DNA from: Eubacterium sp. MSJ-33
Lineage (GTDB): Bacteria > Bacillota > Clostridia > Lachnospirales > Lachnospiraceae
Assembly (NCBI RefSeq): GCF_022174665.1
Contig: NZ_CP076562.1
Location: 932,001-996,000 of the forward strand
DNA: 64,000 nucleotides
Direction of reading: 5' to 3'
Notes under the pieces: generated by a model
Told to the model about the DNA's origin: nothing
Database searches by the model: none
Seen by the model: the letters and a program-made list of their open reading frames with translations, nothing else
Part shown: positions 9,936 through 19,414 of the stretch, one piece after another
Layout of the letters: each line of letters starts with the position of its first letter
How positions within the stretch are numbered: position 1 is the first letter of the stretch
Program-made: the position numbers and the translations under genes

Positions 9936-11222
9936 TTAAACTTCCTTACAATTCTCGCCAAGGAACTCAAGCGCTTTTCTCGAAGCGATATCTTTCTTGA
10001 TATTCTCTAACTCCGGAGCACCGATCATATCCTTTAATTCCTCTGGCTTCATCTGATACTGTGCAGCCATATCCTGAATCTCTGCATCTACATCGTCATC
10101 ACTTGCTACGATATTCTCAGCGGCTGCAACTGCCTCAAGCACAAGGCTTGTCTTGATTCTTGCGATTGCATCCGGTTTTACACGCTCTAAGAACTCTTCC
10201 TTTGTTGTTCCCATAAGCTGGAGATACTGCTCCATCTGAAGTCCCTGATACATCATTCTCTGAGACATCTCATTGACGATTCTTTCCTGATTATACTTAA
10301 TCATTGCTTCCGGAATCTCAACCTCTGCCGCCTCAGCAATCTTCTCAACTACCTTAGACTGCTTCTCACGCTTTGCCTGTTCTTCCTTCTTTACTTCCAA
10401 TGTTTTCTTCTTGTCTTCCTTGTACTCAGCAAAAGTCTCGAAAGAAGAAACATCACTTGCAAACTCATCATCCAGTTCAGGAAGCTCTAATGCAGAAATT
10501 GCAAGAAGCTCTACCTTAAATACGGCTGGCTTGCCCTTCAGATCATCTACATGGTACTCTTCCGGGAATGTTACATTTACGTCAAACTTATCGCCAATAT
10601 TCTTGCCAACGATCTGATCCTCGAATGTATCGATGAATGAGTGTGAACCAAGTGTAAGCTTGTAGTTCTCGCCCTTTCCACCTTCAAATGCAACATCGTC
10701 TACAAAGCCTTCGAAGTTGATTGTAACTTCATCGTCCATCTGTGCTGCTCTGTCTGTTACATCGATCTTTCTTCCGTTTTCTTTCTGATCCTTCAGAATC
10801 TCTGCCATAACATCTTCATCTGTTACAGTTGTATCAATCTTCTCAATCTCTACGCCCTTATAGTCACCGATTTTGATCTCCGGCTTAACAGCAACAGTTG
10901 CAGTAAAGATGAAATCCTTACCTTTCTCGATCTGTGTTACATCAATCTCCGGATTCGATGTAATCTCTTCCTCGCAGTTTTCGAGTTCCTTTGGATAATA
11001 CTCATTTATAAGCTGATTTGCAGCATCTTCATAAAAGATAGCAGCACCGTACATTTTCTCGATAAATGCCTGTGGTACTTTTCCCTTACGGAATCCAGGA
11101 ACAGAGAATTTACTCTTCTGCTTGTTGTATGCAGAAGTAATTGCCTTTGTAAACTCCTCGGCTGGTACTGTAATTGTTAATTTTGCCATGCTTCCGTCTA
11201 ATTTTTCTACTGCTAAACTCAT
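9936..11222 (-). CDS. tig: trigger factor (ribosome-associated chaperone, PPIase)
   Basis: 428 residues. The N-terminal ribosome-binding domain carries the signature GFRKGKVP (residues ~44-51), followed by the FKBP-type PPIase domain (MDDEVTINFEGFVDDVAFEGG) and a helical C-terminal substrate-binding domain. It binds near the ribosome exit tunnel and shields nascent chains. GGAGG precedes the ATG. A promoter at 11282-11310 and co-orientation with clpX and ysxC suggest one transcript. Confidence 0.98.
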   Translation of the reverse strand: MSLAVEKLDGSMAKLTITVPAEEFTKAITSAYNKQKSKFSVPGFRKGKVPQAFIEKMYGAAIFYEDAANQLINEYYPKELENCEEEITSNPEIDVTQIEKGKDFIFTATVAVKPEIKIGDYKGVEIEKIDTTVTDEDVMAEILKDQKENGRKIDVTDRAAQMDDEVTINFEGFVDDVAFEGGKGENYKLTLGSHSFIDTFEDQIVGKNIGDKFDVNVTFPEEYHVDDLKGKPAVFKVELLAISALELPELDDEFASDVSSFETFAEYKEDKKKTLEVKKEEQAKREKQSKVVEKIAEAAEVEIPEAMIKYNQERIVNEMSQRMMYQGLQMEQYLQLMGTTKEEFLERVKPDAIARIKTSLVLEAVAAAENIVASDDDVDAEIQDMAAQYQMKPEELKDMIGAPELENIKKDIASRKALEFLGENCKEV

Positions 11223-11281
11223 TTGTTTTTTTCCTCCTTAACTTGCAACGCCTACGTTCCATTGTAAGCACTATTCTCTGC

Positions 11282-11310
11282 ATTATAACATAAGATTTTT
11301 TGCAAGTCTA
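11282..11310 (-). promoter_or_regulatory. promoter of tig-clpX-ysxC
   Basis: Minus strand TAGACT (11305-11310), 17-bp spacer, perfect TATAAT (11282-11287); the start of transcription would be about 50 nt before tig. Confidence 0.6.
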
Positions 11311-11323
11311 TATTTTTGCTCAA

Positions 11324-11390
11324 AAAAAGAGCTTGTTTCTATATCTTATGCAATAATGTTTTCCATTATCACTGATATAGAAACAAACTC
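11324..11390 (-). terminator. long nested hairpin terminator of the SASP gene
   Basis: Arms at 11329-11346 and 11373-11390 pair with few mismatches (GTTTCTATATC core), and the loop itself contains a second small stem (ATAATG/CATTAT). On the minus strand a run of seven Ts follows. It separates the SASP gene from the tig promoter. Confidence 0.8.
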
Positions 11391-11432
11391 CCTTACATGG
11401 TCTTACTTAAACAGCTTGACAAAAAGGTAAGA

Positions 11433-11636
11433 TTACTTACCAGACATCTGCTGCTCCTGCTTTTTAATCATCTGTCTTACCATCTCGCCACCGATAGAAC
11501 CGCTCTCACGGGAAGTAAGATCTCCGTTGTAACCCTGCTTCAGGTTTACACCAAGCTCATTTGCCACTTCCATCTTGAACTTGTTCATAGCTTCCTTAGC
11601 CTCTGGTACGCTTGTTGTGTTGTTTGAGTTCTTCAT
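11433..11636 (-). CDS. small acid-soluble spore protein, alpha/beta type
   Basis: 67 residues with the two SASP signatures: KMEVANELGV near residue 21 and NGDLTSRESGSIGGEMVRQMI toward the C-terminus. The E-V-A/E-L segment is the usual GPR protease cleavage region. SASPs coat forespore DNA in an A-like form and protect it from UV and heat, so this gene shows the organism has spore-forming ancestry. GGAGG precedes the ATG. A SigG-type promoter is visible at 11685-11714. Confidence 0.95.
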   Translation of the reverse strand: MKNSNNTTSVPEAKEAMNKFKMEVANELGVNLKQGYNGDLTSRESGSIGGEMVRQMIKKQEQQMSGK

Positions 11637-11684
11637 AATTATCTACCTCCATACTTTTGAATTAAGACATGTTTGTCTTACTCT

Positions 11685-11714
11685 TATTATGTTCGGTATG
11701 TGAAGAACTATAAC
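11685..11714 (-). promoter_or_regulatory. candidate SigG/SigF-type forespore promoter
   Basis: Minus strand GTTATA (11709-11714), 17-bp spacer, CATAATA (11685-11691). The -10 matches the known CATnnTA pattern of SigG promoters; the -35 is a partial match to GnATR. Position upstream of a SASP gene supports it. A small palindrome AAGACATGTTTGTCTT (11663-11678) lies in the leader. Confidence 0.5.
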
Positions 11715-11723
11715 TGTTAATTT

Positions 11724-14700
11724 TTAGAAACTTTTTCTCTTTTTTATTGTAAACACAATTCCCGCACCTGCGAATACCATCGCACACACAAGCAATACAA
11801 TTGGTGCCGCATCCCCTGTTTTTGGAGATCCTGACGCTCCCATATACGTATACTTAACCGGATTCTTCGAAGTGTTCTGTCCACCGTTTGTTCCATTATC
11901 ACCATGTGTCACATTTGCATCCGGTGCCTTTGGTCCTTCCGTTGTGCCCGGCTGTTCCGTTGTGCCCGGATTCTCAGTCGTACCCGGATCCTCTGTATCA
12001 TTCTGCTTTGTCGAATAGAACCACGCAAGAATAACCATATCCTTCGTGACATTGCTGTAATCCTGATCCCAGCCCTCAAAAGTATATGTATAATCCTTTG
12101 TCGGTGTCTTCGTCGGTGTTCCTTCCGGTGGTGTCGCAGAAGTTCCTTCTTCTACTGTCTCAGTCTTCAAAACATTGCCATCGCCATCTTTCCATACAAC
12201 CGTATAAGTATTTGGCTGCAATACCCGATACAACGCATAGGTTGAAAAACGGTTTGTCGTAATGATGACATAATCATGTGTCAAAACAGTACCTTCTGCG
12301 CCTGCCCAGTTTTCAAACATATAATCATTTGAACTCTGTCTGTGCAGAGAAGCCACCTGAATATTCTGCCCTGCCAGATCTTCCAATGGGAAAGAAATCG
12401 TAACCGGATCTGCAAGCTGCGTCAGATTATTCGACTGGTCAGGAATATAATTTCCGTTTTCGTCATAAACATTCTTTTCAATGTACAAATTAATATATCG
12501 AACAATCTCCGCTTTCTTTCCAAGTTTATCTGCAAAGATTCCCTGTTCTGCGGATGCTACATCACTTACCTTGATATAGCTTGCATGAAGCACAATATCA
12601 ATCCTGCCTCCACGTTCTACGACTTCCATATCTGCATCTGTGATATTTCCCTTGTAGATGCTTCTGTCATAGATTTTCTCCAATCCGGATACTGCAACTT
12701 CTACATCCCCATCATCTAACACAACTCTTGTAGATAATCCGGTCAGTTCAAAGTTCACTCCACCTACAGTCATGTAATTCTCCGGATATGTCACCTTTCC
12801 ATCTTCAATCGTAACGAATGCTTCCTGAGAAAGCGTTCCGTTCGTTGCAACAATACGATATGTTCCATTGGAAATACCGTTGAAGATATACTGCTGTTCT
12901 TCCATAGATTCCGTATCCGGTTTCACAACAGCTCCACCAATAATCGTATTTCCGCTGTAAAGATTTACATAAATTGGTTTTTTCTTCTGACCATCCGGAA
13001 GATCCTTATCATAGCTTGCATATCCGCAGATTGCTACCGATGAATCTCCTGCCAATGTCTTGAAACTTCCTTCTACGACACGCTCCTCGGATGAGTTTAA
13101 TGTAGCCGCATGCACACGGTAATTGTATACCGTATCTGCCTTCAGTTTGCTGAAGTTGTAAATCATTTCAATGTTGCCATCCGCATCAACTTCTTTGTTT
13201 ACAAGCACAGAACTGTATGTAGTATCTGTATCCTTCTTATATTCAATATAGCATAGACTTGCTGACAGTGCATTGGTTCCCTTTATAACATTCGCTTCAA
13301 TATGTGCAGTGGAACCAGTGACTGACGTAATTGGTGAAACCTGCAATTCAAGCGGTTCAAAGCGTACTTCCTCAGACTGATTGCCTGCATTGTCATATGC
13401 AGCAATCGTATACGTTGCGCTTCCATCCGCCTTGAAGCTGCCTTTGGTAACGCCATCTGTATCTGTCACTGTAACCGCATTACCATTGACAAATACCTTT
13501 TCTGTATCCACGCCACTGACCAGATCAATTGCCTGGAAATTAATCGTCACGTCACCATCCGCATCCACAACAGACTCTGTAATCTGTACAACCGGACCAT
13601 CGATATCTACCTTTGTCGATTCAGATGCTGTATCACTCCTGCAATCAGCTTCACTGACCGCCCACGCTTCCACTGTCACATCCCCCTGTGCATCAATCGG
13701 GAATGTTTTGCTTTCCTCTGAAAAACTATCGGAGAAATCATGTGTTCCGGAAGCATCCTTATAAGTAACCTTGTAGTAGGTCTTAACAGGCACATTGTCG
13801 CTCGTCTTTGTTGTTGAATTGATTGTAACATTCGGCTTATCCTTGATCAGCCAGCCTGCATTTCCAATCTCACCATTTTCGCCCTTTGTGATAGATACAC
13901 TCGGCTTATCTGGTCTTGTTGAAGAAATATAACTGTATTTTACTGTCTTTTCTGCTACATTTCCTGCCACATCTGTTGCAACCAGGATATACGTTCCACT
14001 ATCTGTCACATCATAAGTATCGGACCAATGCTTTTCTCCACCTACATTCCATGTCTTAAGTGGTTCTCCATCCGTATTATCTTTGTAAAGTGCAACACTG
14101 AAAATTCCACTTTCCTTTTCCTGCTCTGTAACTTCCATTGTAATCGTTACATCCGACTGAAATTTCGAATCACTCTTTCCGTCATCCTTCAAAGTGATTT
14201 CCGGCTTAATACCATCAAACAGGAACGGACCCTGTTTTTGCACATCAACAATATTTCCCGCATTATCTTTTACAACTGCCGAGAAATAATATTCACCCGG
14301 AACATAGCTGGCATTGTCATCTCCGCTGACTTCATATCTAAATGTATAATCCTTCGTCTTTGCATCCTTTGTGACATTGTCTCCATATACAGATGTAGTG
14401 CCATTCAGCGGTGTACTCGGCGTCCTAACTGTCCATTCTGCTTCATCCAGACCACTGTCTGCATCCGATGCTTTGATCTGTGCATCCAATACATGATACC
14501 ACTTACCTGTCGATGCCTGTGTTCCATCATTGCCAAATACCGTCATCGTTGCAGAAGGAGGATTATCTTCGACCATCCACTCATAATACTTGTCTTTAAG
14601 CTCTGCATTTGTATTGGTTCCGTCGTAACATACCAGCTTTGTATGTATTGATTCTTTCTGTTTCGTATCTGTTGCCCATAATACGAGCTGTCCGGAATAT

Positions 14701-17459
14701 CCACTTCCTACCAGAATGGATGCCTCATACAGATTATTTCCGATTGAACGCATATCCGTTTGCCATTTCGTCGCTGGCACTGTTTCTGCATTCTCTCCCG
14801 CAAAATAATAATTCAGATATTCACATGGACTTTCCTCTGAACGGTAAGTCACCGTCAAAGTCATTCCTGTTATATTATCCTGAGAATGATAGTACGAACC
14901 AAAGCCAAGCTGGTTTACATATTTGTTTGGCTCCACCGTATAGCTAAAATATTCAGGCACCTTATTATCAATCTTGATCTCTTCGGATATAGTATAAATC
15001 GTTGAGATTGCACCAGTCTTGGAATCCCGAAGCTGGAACTGAATGTTCTTATACGTTCCATCCTTCGTAATTGCAGCTTTTCCTGATGAGAAGAGCTTAA
15101 CTGCATCTGCCTCGCTCATTGATTCATCGATATCACTCTCTCCTGCCCCAAGAATACGAACCATATCATATCCATTCTGGGCAACGATTGTATAGCTGGA
15201 ATAATATCCCCCTGTCGGTGTCTCTTCCACCGCAAATTTTCCATTCGAAGTATCTCTCGTCACAGAAAATGTCGGTACTGTAAGAATCACTTCATAATTG
15301 CCGCCGGTTGCAAATACAGGTTGGGTTTCATAACCGGAACCCGGTCGACTGTATAATTTACGGGTTGATTTCCACTTTTTCTGATCCGGTTCCAATCCGG
15401 CATACGTTTCCAGAAATGCACTTGGATTTTCCGGATTGTAGGCATTTACCTCTTCTCCATTATTTCCATCCGCAATATTATTTGCATCTGTAATCGTCAA
15501 TGTACAATTCGGTGACTGCTCGCCAAATCGAACCGATGTCTGATCGTAAGCAACCGAAACATGCAGTGTTCTCGGTGTTACACTTGCCGCATTTGGCACA
15601 TCCAGACAACTTCCATCCTCCGATGTACCAACCAGTTCATAACAATCAACATGCTGATTACCGGTCAGCTTAGGATTTTTCAGTTGAATGGTCTTTCCTT
15701 CCCCTACATCTTCCCCGCTGCCGGATGCGTCTGAAAGTAAGGTTGCAGTCGGATCAAACGACACTTTAATTCCATCCTGCCCAATGCATGCCGGTGAAGT
15801 TTCATCGGCTGCCTTCACGTCTGCTGTCTCTTTGACAGAAATCGTATTGGAATTATCATATACCTTTGTCAAAGAACCACTCGTCGTTGAGCTCTTTACA
15901 ACTCCGATCTTCACAGGAAGCGGTGTTACCTTGAATTCCAAAGTGAAATTCATCTGATAGGTTCCGTTTTTCCTGTTCGTATCTGTAACAGAAAATGTAT
16001 ACTGCTTCTCTGCAATATTATTTGGTGTTCCTAAAATTGAAAATGAATTTGCTGCCGGTGTTACCGCAAGTCCATACTGGCCCAGTCCGCCTTTCGCTGA
16101 TGTAAGTTCATCCATGCCACTTAACTGAATTGTATCACTTGAAGTTGAATCCTTATATTTGGCAGTAATCGTATACTTCATTTCCTGTCCGTATGTGCCG
16201 GTAATCGGAATCGTTGTTCCATCCACTTTTGTATCATTTACATAGATGTCAATATTCTTATATTCCCACTGTCCAACCAGTGTCACACCCTGTACATTCG
16301 GATTTGCAGTCAGGCTGCCATCCTTCTTTGTTACAATTCCACTATCCAAATCTGCAACAACGGTAGAATCTGTTATGATTGTATCAGTACCTTCAATCTT
16401 CCATCCGGCAAATTGATATCCCTTATTTTCAATCAGGGACTCATCCAATGTCAAAAGATCAATCTCATCTCCATACCGGAAAGGGTCACTCGGCTTAGAT
16501 GTGGCATCCGGATTAAGCGGTTTTAACTCATCTACAATTGAAGAATCGTAATATTTATAGGTAATATTCAAATCAGAAACCGGCGTCCATTTCACCGAAA
16601 GATTGAGCTCGTTCTGATTTACATTGTCAAATTTTATAGCAATATCTGAGTTGATTCCATACGCACCAAGGCCGTCATATACATAGCCCCATTTGTAAAA
16701 TTTATACGCATCCGCTGTTTTAACAGAATACGTTACTTCCGGATTCAAAAGTCCGTTGCCACTCGGTACTTCTACTTTCTCGCTTATCTTTGCGTCCGGA
16801 TCCACTCCTGTATTTTCAAAAGTCACTTTATATGCGGTTCTTACAATCTTCACATATACATCATAAACGATTGTGCCATCGATTGTCTGAATCGTTGTTA
16901 TCGGATTCTGGCATTCCGGATCCGAATACAGAAAACCGTCTGTTTTAAAATAATCTTTATCCAGCTTGAAGGCTGTCACTATATCATCAGAGGTAGATGT
17001 AGGAGTAATCACACTTTGATCCGGAGTAAAAGGCAATGTAATATTATCCAAAACGCCTGCCGGATCCGTTACGGCATGGTATGTAACATTGACACTACCT
17101 GTCTGTGTGCTTCCATCTGCATTATCTGCCTGCATAAGATTCCCTTGCATATCTAACGTCTGAACCGCATACGCGCTGTCATCGTCTGCATTTACGGCGT
17201 CTGTCGCAGTGTTCGTAAGTGCTGCGTTGGGATCATCCCCATTGTTCACAGCCGATGATGTCAGGAACAACGACTGGGTAATAAGCAGCGCCACGACCAT
17301 GATGGATGCCACCATCTTCTTGCCATTTCCCCGTCCCCAGCAAACCGCATGGGAGATTGCCGTCACAATCGCAACCAAGGCAAGCATCGGATAGATCAAA
17401 ATCCGATGTTTCTTACCGATATCCAATAATTTACTTACCAACTTGTCCTTTAAGTTCAT
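11724..17459 (-). CDS. 1911-residue multi-domain cell-surface protein with KTGD sorting signal
   Basis: Two N-terminal hydrophobic stretches (about residues 20-42 and 49-68) act as an export signal. Then, in order: an InlB-like repeat region (GYQFAGWKIEG, about residue 340), an MBG/YDG-like domain (KVYDNSNTISVKE near 535), several Ig-like domains with DxxGN closing motifs (NAGNIVDV, VAGNVAEKT, NAGNQSEEV), a fibronectin-III-like domain (YNYRVHAATLNSSEERVVEG), two less typical modules, and a last InlB-type repeat (YTYTFEGWDQDYSNVTKDM). A Thr/Gly/Pro wall-spanning linker leads to SPKTGD, a hydrophobic helix and the basic tail KKRKSF, a sortase signal of the xPxTG class. Likely an adhesin or wall stalk; ligand unknown. 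No sortase is in the window. Confidence 0.85.
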   Translation of the reverse strand: MNLKDKLVSKLLDIGKKHRILIYPMLALVAIVTAISHAVCWGRGNGKKMVASIMVVALLITQSLFLTSSAVNNGDDPNAALTNTATDAVNADDDSAYAVQTLDMQGNLMQADNADGSTQTGSVNVTYHAVTDPAGVLDNITLPFTPDQSVITPTSTSDDIVTAFKLDKDYFKTDGFLYSDPECQNPITTIQTIDGTIVYDVYVKIVRTAYKVTFENTGVDPDAKISEKVEVPSGNGLLNPEVTYSVKTADAYKFYKWGYVYDGLGAYGINSDIAIKFDNVNQNELNLSVKWTPVSDLNITYKYYDSSIVDELKPLNPDATSKPSDPFRYGDEIDLLTLDESLIENKGYQFAGWKIEGTDTIITDSTVVADLDSGIVTKKDGSLTANPNVQGVTLVGQWEYKNIDIYVNDTKVDGTTIPITGTYGQEMKYTITAKYKDSTSSDTIQLSGMDELTSAKGGLGQYGLAVTPAANSFSILGTPNNIAEKQYTFSVTDTNRKNGTYQMNFTLEFKVTPLPVKIGVVKSSTTSGSLTKVYDNSNTISVKETADVKAADETSPACIGQDGIKVSFDPTATLLSDASGSGEDVGEGKTIQLKNPKLTGNQHVDCYELVGTSEDGSCLDVPNAASVTPRTLHVSVAYDQTSVRFGEQSPNCTLTITDANNIADGNNGEEVNAYNPENPSAFLETYAGLEPDQKKWKSTRKLYSRPGSGYETQPVFATGGNYEVILTVPTFSVTRDTSNGKFAVEETPTGGYYSSYTIVAQNGYDMVRILGAGESDIDESMSEADAVKLFSSGKAAITKDGTYKNIQFQLRDSKTGAISTIYTISEEIKIDNKVPEYFSYTVEPNKYVNQLGFGSYYHSQDNITGMTLTVTYRSEESPCEYLNYYFAGENAETVPATKWQTDMRSIGNNLYEASILVGSGYSGQLVLWATDTKQKESIHTKLVCYDGTNTNAELKDKYYEWMVEDNPPSATMTVFGNDGTQASTGKWYHVLDAQIKASDADSGLDEAEWTVRTPSTPLNGTTSVYGDNVTKDAKTKDYTFRYEVSGDDNASYVPGEYYFSAVVKDNAGNIVDVQKQGPFLFDGIKPEITLKDDGKSDSKFQSDVTITMEVTEQEKESGIFSVALYKDNTDGEPLKTWNVGGEKHWSDTYDVTDSGTYILVATDVAGNVAEKTVKYSYISSTRPDKPSVSITKGENGEIGNAGWLIKDKPNVTINSTTKTSDNVPVKTYYKVTYKDASGTHDFSDSFSEESKTFPIDAQGDVTVEAWAVSEADCRSDTASESTKVDIDGPVVQITESVVDADGDVTINFQAIDLVSGVDTEKVFVNGNAVTVTDTDGVTKGSFKADGSATYTIAAYDNAGNQSEEVRFEPLELQVSPITSVTGSTAHIEANVIKGTNALSASLCYIEYKKDTDTTYSSVLVNKEVDADGNIEMIYNFSKLKADTVYNYRVHAATLNSSEERVVEGSFKTLAGDSSVAICGYASYDKDLPDGQKKKPIYVNLYSGNTIIGGAVVKPDTESMEEQQYIFNGISNGTYRIVATNGTLSQEAFVTIEDGKVTYPENYMTVGGVNFELTGLSTRVVLDDGDVEVAVSGLEKIYDRSIYKGNITDADMEVVERGGRIDIVLHASYIKVSDVASAEQGIFADKLGKKAEIVRYINLYIEKNVYDENGNYIPDQSNNLTQLADPVTISFPLEDLAGQNIQVASLHRQSSNDYMFENWAGAEGTVLTHDYVIITTNRFSTYALYRVLQPNTYTVVWKDGDGNVLKTETVEEGTSATPPEGTPTKTPTKDYTYTFEGWDQDYSNVTKDMVILAWFYSTKQNDTEDPGTTENPGTTEQPGTTEGPKAPDANVTHGDNGTNGGQNTSKNPVKYTYMGASGSPKTGDAAPIVLLVCAMVFAGAGIVFTIKKRKSF

Positions 17460-17548
17460 AGTTACACCTCTCTACCTTATAAACTTTTTATATTCGATAC
17501 AACTTATATTTTCTTATGTCTAGCTATACTAATCCGCAATTATAATTT

Positions 17549-17576
17549 ATTGTATCATACTGGTTTGCAAATTCAA
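17549..17576 (-). promoter_or_regulatory. candidate promoter of the large surface-protein gene
   Basis: Minus strand TTGAAT (17571-17576), 16-bp spacer, TACAAT (17549-17554), leaving a leader of about 80 nt before the ATG at 17459. Confidence 0.45.
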
Positions 17577-17663
17577 ATACTTTTTATGAAATTTCCACAA
17601 AATATTGGGGTTTGGTTAGAAATAATGACTTATTTTGTACTTTCAGATGCTGGCCAAAGCTTC

Positions 17664-17882
17664 CTAATGATACCACGTCTGCTTCCAGAGTGGTATATAC
17701 GATCCATCATAGAACGATGGAAGATTCTGATTGAGATATGCAAGTTCCGCTTCATACTGGCTTCTGCTTATCCCCTTGTAATAAAATGGTTGTTCTTCCA
17801 CAATCGAAGGATTACGGAATGAATCATACTCCACAAAACTCTCGTATTCGAGTTTTTTCGGGCTCTCTGGTTCCTCTCCCAT
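17664..17882 (-). CDS. uncharacterised 72-residue acidic protein
   Basis: MGEEPESPKKLEYESFVEYD onward, no recognised domain. It is rich in Glu, Tyr and Pro, and the C-terminal half (YYKGISRSQYEAELAYLNQN) looks like one helix followed by an aromatic tail ending WKQTWYH. The start at 17882 is chosen because GGAGGGG stands 6 nt upstream; a longer frame to 18014 would cross the promoter. The gene has its own good promoter (17916-17944) with a palindrome at the start site, which argues that it is real and regulated. Function unknown. Confidence 0.65.
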   Translation of the reverse strand: MGEEPESPKKLEYESFVEYDSFRNPSIVEEQPFYYKGISRSQYEAELAYLNQNLPSFYDGSYIPLWKQTWYH

Positions 17883-17901
17883 ACAACCCCTCCTTCCATA
17901 C

Positions 17902-17915
17902 CTTATTATAATAAG
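17902..17915. promoter_or_regulatory. 14-bp perfect palindrome (possible operator)
   Basis: CTTATTATAATAAG lies directly downstream of the -10 box of the 17664-17882 gene, where a repressor would block the start site. Confidence 0.4.
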
Positions 17916-17944
17916 ATAATAAAGGGTTTGTATGGGATTTTCAA
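17916..17944 (-). promoter_or_regulatory. promoter of the 72-residue gene
   Basis: Minus strand TTGAAA (17939-17944), 17-bp spacer, TATTAT (17916-17921). Confidence 0.6.
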
Positions 17945-18043
17945 GACTTATTCCAAAGTGCAACAAATACGAGCATTTTGTGGATATTGTGGATATCTGT
18001 CCGCACGTTTTCATGATATCCGCATATACTCTATCTGCCGGAT

Positions 18044-18523
18044 TTATTCCGGATAGATCAATCGGTCTTCCGAAATATTCTCCAACACATCGGTCAGATA
18101 CTTTTTACTTAAATATTTCGCCATCGGCAGGTTCATATCAAGATAATTTCCGCAATCCCGTGCACACGCGCCCGGTACATCCCCCTCAAACTCACTCATA
18201 AATGTATAAAGTTCTTTCAACAGTGGCACGATATCTTTTGATTCATACTCGCCCGCCAGAATCAGATAAAAACCTGTCCGGCATCCCATCGGTCCAAAAT
18301 AAATGATCTTATCTCCATATTCCTTATGATTCCGAAGAAATGTTGCTGCAAGATGCTCAATCGTATGCACCTCTGCCGTATTCATCACCGGTTCATAGTT
18401 CGGTCTTGTCATACGAAGATCGAATGTCGTAATTACATTTCCACCGACATTGTCCTTTCTTGACACATATACGCCTGGCAACAAATTCAAATGATTCACT
18501 GTAAAGCTTGCTATCTTTTTCAT
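18044..18523 (-). CDS. luxS: S-ribosylhomocysteine lyase (AI-2 synthesis)
   Basis: 159 residues. LuxS splits S-ribosylhomocysteine into homocysteine and the AI-2 precursor DPD. The metal site HTIEHLAATFLRNH (HxxEH) and the catalytic cysteine segment GCRTGFYL are present, with the third metal ligand in ARDCGNYLDMN. Length is normal. mtnN, which makes its substrate, lies 167 bp upstream in the same direction, completing SAH detoxification and AI-2 formation. Confidence 0.97.
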   Translation of the reverse strand: MKKIASFTVNHLNLLPGVYVSRKDNVGGNVITTFDLRMTRPNYEPVMNTAEVHTIEHLAATFLRNHKEYGDKIIYFGPMGCRTGFYLILAGEYESKDIVPLLKELYTFMSEFEGDVPGACARDCGNYLDMNLPMAKYLSKKYLTDVLENISEDRLIYPE

Positions 18524-18690
18524 ATTTTCTTCCTACTCTCCTATTGATTCTATATTACTATTTTCATGCTATATAATTGCCATCTTATATAATTCTTGTT
18601 CTTTGTGATTCTTACTCTATGTTTCTATCCATCAATATTTGACTTGTAATTTTTTACATTTTATCACATATAGGATTGGCTCTTATTATT

Positions 18691-19392
18691 TTATGAATTC
18701 ACATATCCTGCAACAATCGCCTGCACAAGTTTCACGCTGTGTGCGATAGCTTTCGCCTCAAAGGTTGGATAATCTTCCGTTGCACTGTCATCCGCCTTGT
18801 CTGAAATCGCACGGATGATCAGAAATGGAATCTGATTCAAATAAGCGGCCTGTGCAATCGCAGCGCCTTCCATCTCGGTGCAATCACCTGCAAATGTATC
18901 TAAGATGAATTCCTTCTTCGCCTTATCGGAGATAAACTGATCACCGCTGACAACGCGTCCTTCAAATACATGAACATCCGGGTTCACACGCTCACAACAT
19001 TCCTTCGCCAGCTTTCGAAGCTTCTCATCTGCGACAAAAGTCGATGTCTCCATCCGTGGAATCACACCCGGTGCATAACCAAATCCTGTTGCATCCATAT
19101 CATGCTGCAGAGCGTCTGTCGAAAGTACGATATCGCCGATATCAATCTTTGCGTTCAAGCTTCCGGCGATTCCTGTGTTGATTACGGCATCAACATGATA
19201 CCGGTCGCATAGAATCTGTGTGCAGATTCCCGCATTGACCTTTCCGATTCCGGAGCGGACAACGACAACATCCTTACCGCTCATCGTTCCCTTATAGAAT
19301 TCCATAGATGCCTTTGTCTCGACTGTGACATCCTGCATTGTTTCCTTTAATTTTGCAACTTCTTCATCCATTGCGCCGATAATTCCAAGCAT
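18691..19392 (-). CDS. mtnN: 5'-methylthioadenosine/S-adenosylhomocysteine nucleosidase
   Basis: 233 residues, MLGIIGAMDEEVAKLKE start typical of Pfs/MtnN. Active-site elements: VVVVRSGIGKVNAG, the ribose-binding EMEGAAIAQAAYL, and the catalytic aspartate in IRAISDKADD. It removes adenine from MTA and SAH; the SRH produced feeds LuxS. AGGAGG precedes the ATG. Its leader region adjoins the large inverted-repeat element at 19415-19703, which could affect its expression. Confidence 0.97.
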   Translation of the reverse strand: MLGIIGAMDEEVAKLKETMQDVTVETKASMEFYKGTMSGKDVVVVRSGIGKVNAGICTQILCDRYHVDAVINTGIAGSLNAKIDIGDIVLSTDALQHDMDATGFGYAPGVIPRMETSTFVADEKLRKLAKECCERVNPDVHVFEGRVVSGDQFISDKAKKEFILDTFAGDCTEMEGAAIAQAAYLNQIPFLIIRAISDKADDSATEDYPTFEAKAIAHSVKLVQAIVAGYVNS

Positions 19393-19414
19393 TTTTCTTT
19401 CCTCCTTAATAAAT

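Noticed and set aside
14028..14651. 207-codon plus-strand ORF inside the large surface-protein gene
   Set aside because: Cys/Ile/Arg-rich shadow frame without a ribosome site, opposite a gene with clear Ig-like modules.
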